DNA of 64,000 nt from JAFECT01 sp035551675 (GCA_035551675.1 DASZMV010000056.1:116375-180374); one strand, 5' to 3'. Positions 1 to 9,071 are shown, numbered from the stretch's first letter. The notes: a model not told the origin generated them from the sequence alone. Translations and numbers: made by a program.

Positions 1-1386
1 GAACTCCTGACCGTTCATCAGGAAGTCGCCGTCGCCGTTGATCGAAACCACCGTGCGCGACCGGTCGATCGCCTGCATGGCCACCGCGGCCGGAACGCCA
101 TAGCCCATCGACGCGGAGGTCGAGGCCAGGTGCGTGCCGAACTCACGGAAGCGGTAGAACCGGTGGATCCACCCCGCGAAATTGCCCGATCCGTTGCAGA
201 TCACCGCATCCATCGGGAGCGCCTCGCGCAGCCAGATCATGACCTCGGCGAGGTTCACATCGCCCGGCTGCGGCGTCGCACGCCCGGACCAAGCGAGGCT
301 GTCGGCGTGCGCGTCGCGCGTATGCTCGCTCCACCCGATCTCCGCCGGCGCCTCGAGCGCATCGAGCGCCGCCGCCGCCGCTCGCGGGGATGCCTGGATG
401 GCGAGGTCGGTAGCGAACACGCGTCCCAGCTCCTCGGCGCTGGGGTGCAGATGCACCAGTTTCGGATGCACGGCGCCGGGATCGGAGTTGGCCGTCGCGA
501 ACAGGCTGTAACCTTGCGAGGTGATCTCGCTGATCCGCGTGCCCACGACGATGACCAGATCGCACGCCTTCACTCGCGCCGCCAGTTTGGGATTGGGCGC
601 CAGGCCCAGGTCGCCGCCGTAGCGCGGATCGCGGGCGTCGAACAGCGGCGCGCGGCGATAGCTGTTCATCACCGGGACGTCGAACCGCTCGGCGAACCGA
701 TGGATCGCGGCGCGAGCGTCAGCATCCCAACGCGATCCGCCGATCAGGATCATCGGCCGGCGGGCATCCAGAAGCATCTTACGAAGCCGCGCCATGTCGG
801 CCGTGCCCGGCGCGACCTCTGCGACCGGTGACACGGGCTTGTCAGCGCTCTTCACGGGCCCCGTCAGCACGTTCTTCGGCAGCGCAATCACCACCGGCCC
901 GGGACGACCCGACGCCGCGGTGTGGAAGGCGCGATCCACGTATTCGCCCGTGCGTCCCGCATCGTCGAGCTCGGCCGCCCATTTGCTCATCGAGCCGAAC
1001 ACCTGGGCGTAGTCCATTTCCTGGAACGACTCGCGTCCACGCACGCCCTGGTCGACCTGACCCACGAACAGGATCATCGGCGAGGAGTCCTGCTGCGCCA
1101 CGTGCACGCCGGCCGAAGCGTTGGTCGCGCCCGGTCCCCGCGTCACGAAGCAGACGCCCACCCGTCCCGTCGCCTTGGCATAGGCTTCGGCCATCATGGC
1201 CGCCCCGCCCTCCTGGCGGCAGACGATTACCTCGATCGCCGCGTCGTGCAGCGCGTCGAGCACCGCGAGATAGCTTTCGCCCGGCACGCAGAACACATGG
1301 GTTACGCCATGCGCGATCAGCCGATCGACCAGCACCTGCGCCGACGTCCGCGTGGTGGTCCGTGCAAAGGAGCCGTCGGCGCTCAT
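1..1386 (-). CDS. TPP-dependent enzyme, acetolactate synthase/decarboxylase-like (3' end beyond window)
   Basis: The reading frame starts at an ATG on the minus strand and runs off the left edge, giving about 462 residues of a protein usually near 550. The N-terminal pyrimidine-binding domain shows VPGES and then RQEGG, whose Glu is the one that activates the TPP cofactor in this superfamily. Near the edge NGDGDFLMNGQEF is the Mg/TPP-binding GDG...N motif. The family makes or breaks C-C bonds next to a carbonyl (acetolactate synthase, benzoylformate decarboxylase, related carboligases). The substrate cannot be told. Its start overlaps the stop of the upstream GNAT gene (ATGA), so the two are translationally coupled. 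The divergent carrier-protein operon next door suggests a role in the same acyl pathway rather than branched-chain amino acid synthesis, which is inference. Confidence 0.85.
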   Translation of the reverse strand, partial: MSADGSFARTTTRTSAQVLVDRLIAHGVTHVFCVPGESYLAVLDALHDAAIEVIVCRQEGGAAMMAEAYAKATGRVGVCFVTRGPGATNASAGVHVAQQDSSPMILFVGQVDQGVRGRESFQEMDYAQVFGSMSKWAAELDDAGRTGEYVDRAFHTAASGRPGPVVIALPKNVLTGPVKSADKPVSPVAEVAPGTADMARLRKMLLDARRPMILIGGSRWDADARAAIHRFAERFDVPVMNSYRRAPLFDARDPRYGGDLGLAPNPKLAARVKACDLVIVVGTRISEITSQGYSLFATANSDPGAVHPKLVHLHPSAEELGRVFATDLAIQASPRAAAAALDALEAPAEIGWSEHTRDAHADSLAWSGRATPQPGDVNLAEVMIWLREALPMDAVICNGSGNFAGWIHRFYRFREFGTHLASTSASMGYGVPAAVAMQAIDRSRTVVSINGDGDFLMNGQEF

Positions 1387-2279
1387 GCTCCGAACACCAC
1401 GGCTTCGGTGAACGCCAGATCGTTCAGCCGCGGCTGCGTCGGTCCGTGGAAATAGCGCGGCGCCTTGCCCGGCACATAGAGCCCCATCAGTCCCTCGATC
1501 GGTCCATTGGCGTCGAGAATCACCGCGCCGACCCCGCGCTTTATCAGCGCACGGCCGAGCGGCCCCGCACAGCGTACGAAACTCTGCGTATCGCGGCACC
1601 AGACCAGCTGCATCACGGCAACCGGCGAGTAGAGAATGCGGCGCGGGATCATAACGAACGGTTCGGGGCCCTCCGGCGTCCCGACAATCAGCACCGTGCA
1701 GCCGTCCTCCACATGGCGCTGCAACAGGCTCGCCTCGTCGTCGATGAAACGATGGCGGGCATCCTGGGCGTTGAACGGCGCCACCCGCCAATCGCGCGCG
1801 AGTCCGCTGAGCGCCGGCAGCGCCACGAACTGGCCGTCGCTGTAACGCACATAGTCGCGCGCCGTCAGAATTGGGCGCGTGTGTTCCGCCGGAGAGGTGT
1901 TCACATAGGTCACGTGCTTCAGTTTCATCGCTGCGGAGGTCAGCATCGGCGCCAGACCGCGATAGGCCTCATCGACGTACCAGCTCGAGATGTTGCAGCG
2001 CATGCCATCCGCGCGCTCGCTGAAGATCAGGAGCACCACGCCGACCGCCCGGCCCTCGCATTCCAGCATATAGCCGAAGCGCGGATGGTCCGCCGGCGCC
2101 GCGCGCAGGCGCATCCGCTCCAGGCCGCGGGTCCAGTAGTCCCGCGTCCGCGCGGGAAAGCCCACCGTCAACAGATCGGCCACCGCCTCGAGATCCGCCT
2201 CGCCGATCTGGCGGCAGCGCACACGCGCGGGCGGCTGGGCCGGTCGCGGTTTCGTCCTGAAATTGGGCGCGGTCTTCAT
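1383..2279 (-). CDS. GNAT-family N-acetyltransferase-like protein
   Basis: 298 residues from the ATG at MKTAPNF; an upstream ATG adds six residues with no better support. The N-terminal half (residues about 25-150) reads as a GNAT fold: an acidic start (IGEADLEAVADLL), a central strand MLECEGRAVGVVLLIFSE and a segment SSWYVDEAYRGLAPML at the place of the acetyl-CoA-binding loop. The C-terminal half is not recognised and may be a second degenerate GNAT-like domain. The stop overlaps the start of the TPP-dependent enzyme by 4 bp. It diverges from the carrier-protein gene across about 108 bp, so it may act on an ACP-bound or free product of that block. The acceptor is unknown. Confidence 0.65.
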   Translation of the reverse strand: MKTAPNFRTKPRPAQPPARVRCRQIGEADLEAVADLLTVGFPARTRDYWTRGLERMRLRAAPADHPRFGYMLECEGRAVGVVLLIFSERADGMRCNISSWYVDEAYRGLAPMLTSAAMKLKHVTYVNTSPAEHTRPILTARDYVRYSDGQFVALPALSGLARDWRVAPFNAQDARHRFIDDEASLLQRHVEDGCTVLIVGTPEGPEPFVMIPRRILYSPVAVMQLVWCRDTQSFVRCAGPLGRALIKRGVGAVILDANGPIEGLMGLYVPGKAPRYFHGPTQPRLNDLAFTEAVVFGA

Positions 2280-2387
2280 ACGGCGCGAACGGTGCAAGGA
2301 TCGTGCGCGTCACATTCCGGCACGCGAATTCTGGCCCGGTCCGTGCAACGCCGGAGGGAAAGCGGGCGTGCAGCTCAAGGGGTAACC

Positions 2388-2630
2388 ATGTCGAACCGTG
2401 AAAAGATCTTCGCCGTCATCGGGGAGGTGGCGAACCAGCAGGATCGTTCGATCCAGGCGCTGAACGACAATCTGGTGCTGTTGGATTCGGGCCTCGATTC
2501 CCTGTGCTTCGCCATCATCGTGGCGCGGCTCGAGGACGAACTGGGCTACGACCCCTTCACCGCCTCCGAGGACGTCTACTTCCCCGTCACCCTCGGCGAT
2601 TTCGTTGAATTCTACGACCAGGCGGCCTGA
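2388..2630 (+). CDS. acyl carrier protein (first of two in the window)
   Basis: 80 residues, normal for a stand-alone ACP. The DSGLDSL motif places Ser38 as the 4'-phosphopantetheine attachment site. It starts at ATG in the run ggtaaccatg, with the purine-rich aagggg just upstream. It lies 5 bp before an adenylate-forming ligase and then an SDR reductase, so the three form one operon. The simplest reading is that the ligase loads an acid onto this carrier and the SDR reduces the bound acyl group. It differs from housekeeping AcpP (which has an acidic helix II and sits by fabG/fabF), so I take it as a dedicated carrier. Confidence 0.9.
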   Translation: MSNREKIFAVIGEVANQQDRSIQALNDNLVLLDSGLDSLCFAIIVARLEDELGYDPFTASEDVYFPVTLGDFVEFYDQAA

Positions 2631-2635
2631 CGCGG

Positions 2636-4006
2636 ATGACGTTGGCGGACAAGGATTTCCTGCGGGGCCGCTCGGCCATGGCGCTCAGGGACGGCGAGAC
2701 GCCGGCCTTCTGCGCGCACGACCGCCTCGTCCCGCTCCTCGACATCCTTAACGGCGTCAGCATCGACGCCGATCCGGCCTCGCTCGCCGGCCGCTCTGTG
2801 CTGGTTCGCACGCGCGAACAGCTCGCCGCCGCCCTCGCCCTCGTCGATCTCGACGGCGTGGCATCGCGCATGGTGCTCTGCCCGCCCGACTTCGATCCGA
2901 CGCATCTTAACCATGTCATCGCCGAAGCGGCGATCGATCTGGTCGTGTCCGACGATGAAACACTGGCGGTCGAGGGCGTGCCGTTCGCGCGCATCGGGAC
3001 GCCGCGTCCCGCCAAGACGCCTGCCGCCGAATACGCGACGGAATGGGTGATGTTCACCTCCGGCACGACCGGCCGCCCCAAGATGGTCGCGCACACGCTT
3101 GCCGGTCTCACCGGCGCCATACGTCCGCACGCCGACGAGCAGCCGGTGGTCTGGGGCACCTTCTACGACATCCGCCGTTACGGCGGCCTGCAGATCCTGC
3201 TGCGGGCGCTCATCGGCGGCGCGACCATGATCTTCTCCCGAGCGGGGGAAGCGCCGGCCAGCGCCCTCTCGCGGCTGGCGCAGTACGGGGTGTCCCATCT
3301 GTCGGGGACGCCCTCGCACTGGCGGCGAGCGCTCATCTGCCCTGCGCTCGTCGCCCTTTCGCCCCGCTACGTGCGTCTCTCCGGCGAGATCGCCGACCAA
3401 GCGGTCCTCGATTCGCTCAAGGCCGTCTTTCCCGACGCCTCGGTCGGCCACGCCTACGCCTCAACTGAAGCCGGCGTCGGCTTCGAAGTCACCGACGGCC
3501 GCGAAGGCTTCCCCGCATCCTATCTCGCCGCGTCCCTCAACGATGTCGACATGCGCGTCGTCGACGGCGCGCTTCAGCTCCGCTCCCGCCGCGTCGCCAC
3601 GCATTATATCGGCGGTGGCGTCGTCGCCGACACGGACGGCTTCGTCGACACCGGCGACATGGTCGAACGGCGCGGCGATCGCTTTCACTTCGTCGGCCGG
3701 CGCGGCGGCGTCATCAATGTCGGCGGCCTCAAGGTCCATCCCGAAGAGATCGAAGCGGTCATCAACCGCCAGCCCGGCGTGCGCCTTTCGCGCGTCGCCG
3801 GTCGCCGCAACCCGATCACCGGCGCGGTGGTCACCGCCGACATCGTGCTCGAGGACGCAACAGCCTCGCCCGACGCAGTGAAGGCGCAAGTGCTTGCCGC
3901 TTGTCGCCGCGACCTCGCGCCCCACAAGACGCCCGCCGTCGTGCGCGTCGTCCTGGCTCTCGCCATGACCGACGCCGGAAAGCTGATGCGCGCCGATGCC
4001 CGATAA
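2636..4006 (+). CDS. AMP-dependent (adenylate-forming) acyl ligase
   Basis: 456 residues, short for an acyl-CoA synthetase (usually 500-560) but complete. The P-loop MFTSGTTGRPK lies near residues 139-149, motif YASTEAG near 277, the hinge/ribose region DTGDMVERRGDRFHFVGRRG follows, and the catalytic Lys of the C-terminal subdomain is in DAGKLM near residue 450. The family activates a carboxylate as acyl-AMP and passes it to CoA or a carrier thiol. With an ACP gene 5 bp upstream, acyl-ACP formation is the favoured role. Its last 11 bases overlap the next gene, an SDR. The reduced N-terminal domain suggests a small or unusual acid substrate, which is inference. Confidence 0.88.
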   Translation: MTLADKDFLRGRSAMALRDGETPAFCAHDRLVPLLDILNGVSIDADPASLAGRSVLVRTREQLAAALALVDLDGVASRMVLCPPDFDPTHLNHVIAEAAIDLVVSDDETLAVEGVPFARIGTPRPAKTPAAEYATEWVMFTSGTTGRPKMVAHTLAGLTGAIRPHADEQPVVWGTFYDIRRYGGLQILLRALIGGATMIFSRAGEAPASALSRLAQYGVSHLSGTPSHWRRALICPALVALSPRYVRLSGEIADQAVLDSLKAVFPDASVGHAYASTEAGVGFEVTDGREGFPASYLAASLNDVDMRVVDGALQLRSRRVATHYIGGGVVADTDGFVDTGDMVERRGDRFHFVGRRGGVINVGGLKVHPEEIEAVINRQPGVRLSRVAGRRNPITGAVVTADIVLEDATASPDAVKAQVLAACRRDLAPHKTPAVVRVVLALAMTDAGKLMRADAR

Positions 4007-4748
4007 GAAGCCGCCCCGCTCTGTCATCGTCACCGGCGCCACGCGCGGCGTGGGCCTGGGCGTCAGCGTGCGCCTCGCCGCCGCCGGCTATCGCGTGGTG
4101 GGTGTCGGTCGCAAGCAAAACGCGACCCTGGCCAAGGCCATCGAGACCGCCGCGAAAGAAGGCAAGGGCGAAATCATCTTCCGACCCTTCGACCTGTCGG
4201 ACATCGAGGCCATTTCCGACTTCGCCTACGCTCTCAAGCGCGATCATGGGCCGATCTGGGGCCTGGTGAACAACGCCGGCCTCGGCACCGAGGGCGTGCT
4301 CGCCAACATGCACAACAGCCAGATCGAGCAGCTGATCCGGCTGAACACCGTTTCGCCGATCGTGCTGACCAAGTACATCGTGCGCTCCATGCTGACCGAG
4401 CGTTGCGGCCGCATTGTCAACATGAGCTCGATCATCGCCTCGACCGGCTACAGTGGACTGTCGGTTTACGCCGCGACCAAGGCGTCCCTGGTCGGCTTCA
4501 CCAAGTCGCTGGCCCGCGAAGTCGGCCGCGTCGGCGTCACCGTCAACGCCGTGGCGCCGGGCTTCATGGACACCGAGATGACGACGGGCCTGGACGACGC
4601 CGATCGCTCCAAGATCGCCAAGCGCAGCGCGCTCCGCCGTTTGGCCGAGGTCGAGGACGTGGCGGTCATGGTTGAGTATCTGCTGAGCGACGCGGCAAAG
4701 AACATCACCGGCACGGTTATGACGGTGGACGCTGGCAACACCGCCTGA
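3996..4748 (+). CDS. SDR-family oxidoreductase, 3-oxoacyl-ACP reductase-like
   Basis: 250 residues, classical SDR length. The Rossmann motif TGATRGVGLG is at about residues 13-22, NNAG near residue 90, and the active site is S...Y-x3-K in MSSIIAS and YAATK. The C-terminal TGTVMTVDAGNTA is typical of FabG-like enzymes. It would use NAD(P)H to reduce a keto group, plausibly on the carrier protein encoded two genes upstream. The start overlaps the ligase gene by 11 bp. No ketosynthase is in this operon, so a 3-oxoacyl substrate made by ordinary chain extension is not implied. Confidence 0.88.
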   Translation: MPDKKPPRSVIVTGATRGVGLGVSVRLAAAGYRVVGVGRKQNATLAKAIETAAKEGKGEIIFRPFDLSDIEAISDFAYALKRDHGPIWGLVNNAGLGTEGVLANMHNSQIEQLIRLNTVSPIVLTKYIVRSMLTERCGRIVNMSSIIASTGYSGLSVYAATKASLVGFTKSLAREVGRVGVTVNAVAPGFMDTEMTTGLDDADRSKIAKRSALRRLAEVEDVAVMVEYLLSDAAKNITGTVMTVDAGNTA

Positions 4749-4822
4749 GCCGCCGTTCGTAGCGCAAGGCTTGAATTGGAGACCGCTCCGTCCTCAACTG
4801 GCGCGGAACGAGAGGATGCGCC

Positions 4823-5419
4823 GTGCCGGCAAGCCCGAAGAACCCAGAGGTCACCAAGGCCCTGCGCGAAAAGAAGGCCTGGAAGGCCGAGTACCAAGCG
4901 CTGCGGGACATCGCACTCGGCTGCGGGCTCGCCGAGGAGCTGAAGTGGGGCTGGCCCTGCTATTCGGTCGAGGGCGGCGGCAACGTCGTCCTGATCCACG
5001 GCTTCAAGGACTATTGCGCGCTCCTGTTCATGAAAGGCGCGCTGCTGAAGGATCCCAAGGACATCCTGATCCAGCAGACCAAGAACGTGCAGTCGGCGCG
5101 CCAGATCCGCTTCACCAGCGTGAAGGAGATCGGAAAGCTCACGCCCGCGCTCAAGGGCTATATCAAGAACGCGATCGAGGTCGAGAACTCTGGCCAGAGG
5201 GTCCAGAAGAAGACCACCGAGGACTTCGAAGTCGCCTCCGAATTCGTCGACGCGATGGACAACGATCCCGAACTGAAAGAAGCCTTCGACGCGCTCACCC
5301 CCGGCCGCCAGCGCGCGTGGCTCCTCCACTTCTCCGGCGCCAAACAGTCGAAGACGCGGGTCGATCGCATCGCGAAGGCTCGGAAAAAGATTTTCGGCGG
5401 CAAGGGTCCGCTTGATTGA
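4823..5419 (+). CDS. YdeI/OmpD-associated (DUF1801-type) protein
   Basis: 198 residues from a GTG start preceded by agagga at 4811-4816. The N-terminal region (about 25-120) matches the DUF1801 fold, with ELKWGWPCYS and FKDYCALLFMKGA. The C-terminal half carries the YdeI/OmdA-type segment around LTPGRQRAWLLHFSGAK. Such proteins are small, soluble and poorly understood; some were named from links to bacteriocin protection. The stop lies two bases before the esterase start, so they are probably co-transcribed. No catalytic residues can be assigned. Confidence 0.8.
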   Translation: MPASPKNPEVTKALREKKAWKAEYQALRDIALGCGLAEELKWGWPCYSVEGGGNVVLIHGFKDYCALLFMKGALLKDPKDILIQQTKNVQSARQIRFTSVKEIGKLTPALKGYIKNAIEVENSGQRVQKKTTEDFEVASEFVDAMDNDPELKEAFDALTPGRQRAWLLHFSGAKQSKTRVDRIAKARKKIFGGKGPLD

Positions 5420-5421
5420 TC

Positions 5422-6255
5422 ATGCGGACACTCATCCTCACCGCCGCCTTTGGCGCGTTCGCTCTGACCGCCCAGGCGCAGACCCCGCCCGCCGGCGGCA
5501 AGCCCATCGTCATCGGCCTGTCCTACGCCGTGCCCTCCGCCATCTTCGGCGTAGCGCGGACAGTGAACGTCTATCTGCCCTCCGATTACGCCGATCCGAA
5601 GCGCTCGTTCCCAGTGCTCTATCTGCTCGATGGCGGCGCCGACGAAGACTTTCACCACATCACCGGGCTGGTCGCCGTTGACGGCGCCTACGGCGCCTAC
5701 CAGGAGATGATCGTCATCGGCGTCGTCACCCCCGACCGCCATCACGACCTCACCTCGCCCTCGACCGAGCCTGCCGACCACAAGCTCGTGCCCACCGGCG
5801 GCGGCGCCGACACCTTCCGCCGCTACCTCGCCGACGAGCTGAAGCCTTGGGTCGCCGCCCACTACCGCACCGACGGCCACACCGCGCTGATGGGCGAGTC
5901 GCTTGCGGGCCTGTTCACCCTGGAGACCTTCCTGACCGCGCCACAGGATTTCGACGACTATATCTCGGTCAGCCCGAGTCTCTGGTGGAACAAACAGGCG
6001 CTCAGCCGCGACGCGGAAGCCGATCTCCGCAAAGGCGGTTTCACCGGCAAGCGTCTATGGCTCGCCATGGAGGACGAGGGACCGGAGCTCCAGGCGCCGG
6101 TCGATCGCGTCGTCGCCGGACTGAAGGCCGCGAACGCGCCGGACCTGCAATGGACCTACGACCCGCACCCCACCGAACGCCACGACACCATCTACGATCC
6201 GGTCGCAATCAGCGCGCTGCGCGCGTTCTATGCGGTGAAGAAAACCCCGCACTAG
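5422..6255 (+). CDS. exported alpha/beta-hydrolase esterase (Fes/IroE-like)
   Basis: 277 residues starting at the ATG of MRTLIL; a TTG two codons upstream is possible but unnecessary. Residues 1 to about 20 are a Sec signal peptide ending AQAQ. The fold resembles the esterase-D/IroE family: a strand VLYLLDGG, the nucleophile Ser in GESLAG, SPSLWWN following it, and a C-terminal His in ERHDTIYDP. It should act in the periplasm on an ester. Siderophore-esterase activity is known for relatives, but no siderophore genes are near. It probably shares a transcript with the YdeI-like gene and converges on the efflux lipoprotein gene with 6 bp between stops. Confidence 0.82.
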   Translation: MRTLILTAAFGAFALTAQAQTPPAGGKPIVIGLSYAVPSAIFGVARTVNVYLPSDYADPKRSFPVLYLLDGGADEDFHHITGLVAVDGAYGAYQEMIVIGVVTPDRHHDLTSPSTEPADHKLVPTGGGADTFRRYLADELKPWVAAHYRTDGHTALMGESLAGLFTLETFLTAPQDFDDYISVSPSLWWNKQALSRDAEADLRKGGFTGKRLWLAMEDEGPELQAPVDRVVAGLKAANAPDLQWTYDPHPTERHDTIYDPVAISALRAFYAVKKTPH

Positions 6256-6261
6256 CGCGCT

Positions 6262-7710
6262 CTAATCGGTTTGGCCTGTCCATCCGCCGCCCGTCGCGAG
6301 GTATAGCGCCGCCGTATCCTGCAGACGCTGCGCGCGCGCGCCGATCAGCGCCAATCGCGCGCGGTCGGCATCCAGCGCCGCGGCGTTAGCGTCCGCGTCG
6401 GAGATCAGGCCCGCTCTACGTTGCGCTACGGCGATCTGCGCCTTCGCCTGTGCCGCGTCAAAGGCTACGCGCGCGGCGTTCGCATTCGCGGCGTCGGAGT
6501 CGAGAGCGCGGATCGCATCTGAGGTCTGTTCCAAAGCCGACAAGACCGTCGCGCGGTAGTTCGCAGCGGCACTTCTCAGGTTCGCCTGGGCGGCGCGGCG
6601 TTCGTACCAACGCGTCCCGCCGCTGAAGATCGGCAGGTCGATCGCGGGCCCCACGGACCAGTATCGCGCCACCGGATAGGGCAGGCTCGAGATTTGACCG
6701 CTGACCCGGCCGTAGTCGCCGGTCAGGCTGATCTGTGGATACAATGCCGCGGTCGCCACCCCCACGTCGGCGCTGGCCTTGTGCAGCGCGGCCTCCGCTT
6801 GCAAAATGTCGGGCCGGTCATGCACCAGGGCCGACGGCAGGTCGACCGGCGCCGCTTCGGGCAATCGCAGCCCGTCGAAAACCGGCGCCGCGGACAGCGC
6901 CTCCCCAGGCTCGCGGCCAAGCAAGGTGTGCAGCAACACCGCCGACGCCGCCTCGTGCTGACGCGCCTGGGCGAGATCGCTCTTCGCCTGGGCCAGCGCG
7001 CTGTCCAGATCGAACTGCGCCGACGCGGCGAGATGGCCGCTGTTCACCTGGGCGGCGATGGTGTCGCGCTGCGCCTCGCTCCGTTGCACGATATCTTCCA
7101 GCGTCGCGATCTCGTCCGCATAGGCCGCGCGCGCGATCGCAGTCTGCACGATCGAGCCGGTCAGCAGCAGATAGGCCGAGCCCACGGCATAGCGATGCGC
7201 CTGCGCATCCGCGGCGAGGGACTCGACCTGGCGCCGCTGGCCGCCGAACAGGTCGATGGCGTAGGCGACGGTCGCGTCGAGCGTGTAGAGTCGGTAGAAA
7301 TAGCTGTCGCCGGCGAAGCCGATCGCCGCCGGGTTGCCGCGATGGGGTCCCGCGTTCGCGGAAACCACCCCGACCGGCCAGAACAGTCCCGCGCCGGCCT
7401 CGACCTCGTAGCGGCTCGCGCTGAGCGCCTCGCGGGCGGCGGTCAGGTTCGGGCTGTCGCGCAAGCCCTGCGCCACCAGTTCGTCGAGCGCCGGCGAACC
7501 ATACAGCGTCCACCACCTCGGATCGGCCGGCTTGCCGAGTTCGAGCTGCTGAACGGCGCCGTCGGCGACCATGCGTTCGCCAGTGGCGCCCGCTCCATAG
7601 TCGTTCGCGTGCGGCGACGCGGGCGGCGCAAAGGTCGGCCCCACCGCACACCCGGCGAGCAAGAGACCCGCGCCGAACGCGGCGCTCCTAGCGGTCCAGG
7701 ATATAGACAT
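6262..7710 (-). CDS. outer-membrane efflux lipoprotein (NodT/RND-type OMF)
   Basis: 482 residues from ATG (MSISWTARS); a TTG two codons earlier is less likely. The signal ends in the lipobox LLLAGC, so the mature protein is a lipoprotein anchored in the outer membrane. The body has the two OMF repeats of long alpha-helices, with family hallmarks such as DPRWWTLYGSPALDELV near the start and RPDILQAEAAL in the middle. It forms the outer duct of tripartite exporters. The start overlaps the HlyD gene's end by 23 bp, so the two are one unit. No inner-membrane pump gene is adjacent. Confidence 0.92.
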   Translation of the reverse strand: MSISWTARSAAFGAGLLLAGCAVGPTFAPPASPHANDYGAGATGERMVADGAVQQLELGKPADPRWWTLYGSPALDELVAQGLRDSPNLTAAREALSASRYEVEAGAGLFWPVGVVSANAGPHRGNPAAIGFAGDSYFYRLYTLDATVAYAIDLFGGQRRQVESLAADAQAHRYAVGSAYLLLTGSIVQTAIARAAYADEIATLEDIVQRSEAQRDTIAAQVNSGHLAASAQFDLDSALAQAKSDLAQARQHEAASAVLLHTLLGREPGEALSAAPVFDGLRLPEAAPVDLPSALVHDRPDILQAEAALHKASADVGVATAALYPQISLTGDYGRVSGQISSLPYPVARYWSVGPAIDLPIFSGGTRWYERRAAQANLRSAAANYRATVLSALEQTSDAIRALDSDAANANAARVAFDAAQAKAQIAVAQRRAGLISDADANAAALDADRARLALIGARAQRLQDTAALYLATGGGWTGQTD

Positions 7711-8761
7711 CGACAATCTGACCTGGATAGAGCCGCGTTCCGGCGCCCGGCTTGGGTCGGAAAATTACCGGCAGGACACGCGGATCGCCCTTGTCCTTGT
7801 CCGCCGGCGTCAACTGCGCGCGCGGCGTGAGCAGAGGCTCGACGCTCACGAATTCGAGCGGGACGCTACCCTTCGACCCGCGCACGATCATCACCGCGTG
7901 TGGCGCCCGCGCTATCGTCGCCGCCGCCGTCTGGTCGACATAGGCCCGCACTTTCAGCGCGCCGCCGTCGCGGGTCAGCACCACCGCCGGCAGGGTATAT
8001 TGCGTCGCCGGATCGAAGACGCCCACCGGCGCCATATAGGCGCCCTTCGGTACATTGACCGTGGTGACGACCCCGTCGAACGGCGCGCGCACGACATATT
8101 TGCCGAGCAACGCCTTGCCGCTGTCATAGGCGCGATAGGCCGCGGCCGTCGCTGCCGCCTGGTTCGAAATGTCGAAGGGCGAGGCGCCCGCGTTCAAGAG
8201 ATCGAGCTCGCGCTGAGCCACCACGACGCCGGTCTTGGCCGACTTCGCCGCGTCGGCGGCCCCTTCGAGATTCTCCTTGCTGACCGAGCGTGCGTCGAGC
8301 GCCGCGGACCGGCTCAAACGCTTCTGCTGGTCGACCGCCGTTTTCCACGCGGCCTTCGCCTGATCGACTTGCGCCTTCGCCACCGCGACCTGTTCCCTGC
8401 GCGGCGGCGCTCGCAGCTTGCGGAGCGTCGCGTCGGCCGCGACCGCCTGCTGGCGCAAATTTTCGACATTGGCGCGCTGCACGCTGTCGTCGAGCGCGAA
8501 CAGCGGCTGGCCCGCCATCACGCGGTCGCCTTCATGCACGGGCACATCGGCCACCGTGCCTGTCACCTCGGGAAACACATAGACGCTGCTCCCGCCCGCC
8601 GCGTCGTTGTCGATCACGCCCTCGGCCTTGATCGCGTCCGGATAGGGGCCGCGATCCAGCTTGGCCAGCTGCGCCTGTGCGAACGGATAGAGCAATGCCC
8701 CGCCGATCAGGATGACGAGGATCGCGCCGACGATGGGAATCCACGCTTTCACGCCACGCAC
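7688..8761 (-). CDS. HlyD/EmrA-type membrane-fusion protein
   Basis: 357 residues starting at GTG 8761, chosen because GGGAGG sits seven bases upstream; GTG 8752 is the alternative. One N-terminal TM (WIPIVGAILVILIGGALLYP) is followed by a barrel-sandwich half (VYVFPEVTGTVADVPVHEGD), a long alpha-hairpin (about residues 85-200) and the second half (YVVRAPFDGVVTTVNV). It is the periplasmic adaptor linking an inner-membrane pump to an outer-membrane duct. Its end overlaps the OMF lipoprotein gene. The transporter partner (MFS, ABC or RND) is missing locally. Confidence 0.9.
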   Translation of the reverse strand: MRGVKAWIPIVGAILVILIGGALLYPFAQAQLAKLDRGPYPDAIKAEGVIDNDAAGGSSVYVFPEVTGTVADVPVHEGDRVMAGQPLFALDDSVQRANVENLRQQAVAADATLRKLRAPPRREQVAVAKAQVDQAKAAWKTAVDQQKRLSRSAALDARSVSKENLEGAADAAKSAKTGVVVAQRELDLLNAGASPFDISNQAAATAAAYRAYDSGKALLGKYVVRAPFDGVVTTVNVPKGAYMAPVGVFDPATQYTLPAVVLTRDGGALKVRAYVDQTAAATIARAPHAVMIVRGSKGSVPLEFVSVEPLLTPRAQLTPADKDKGDPRVLPVIFRPKPGAGTRLYPGQIVDVYILDR

Positions 8762-9071
8762 GGGTCGACCTCCCGCACGCGCGACGCGGCGCCAAACGAC
8801 CTTTCGGCCGACGCTAAACCTTGAACAAACAACGCGGCCCCCCGGCGACGGCTCACCCCGTCCGGCCGCAGCCCCCTGCAGCGCCGCCAATCTGACAGGC
8901 GTTAACCTTGGCCCAAGCCGATTCGTTTGACCGGGGAATCGGGCCGCGGACAGGCATAACTTGGGTAGCCCGGCGGGAGTGACAGCGGACCGCGCGAGGC
9001 CGCACGCCTATGCCTTAGATTCCTGAAAGTCGGGCACTTCATTTCCCGTCTCCCCGGAAAATGGTGCAAAC
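8762..9071. other. 310-bp gap upstream of the HlyD/OMF pair
   Basis: This is the only gap over 300 bases. It must hold the promoter of the hlyD-OMF pair (read leftward) and the end of the transcript from the amino acid:[carrier protein] ligase gene. I see no convincing ORF, no hairpin with a T-run, and no clear sigma70-like hexamer pair. Much of it is GC-rich and featureless apart from a few short A/T-containing patches near 8815-8830 and 9000-9040. Confidence 0.5.

Noticed and set aside
828..2630. 600-residue open frame ending in the first carrier protein
   Set aside because: The upstream 520 residues overlap two minus-strand genes and lack any fold. The carrier protein has its own start at 2388 and normal length.
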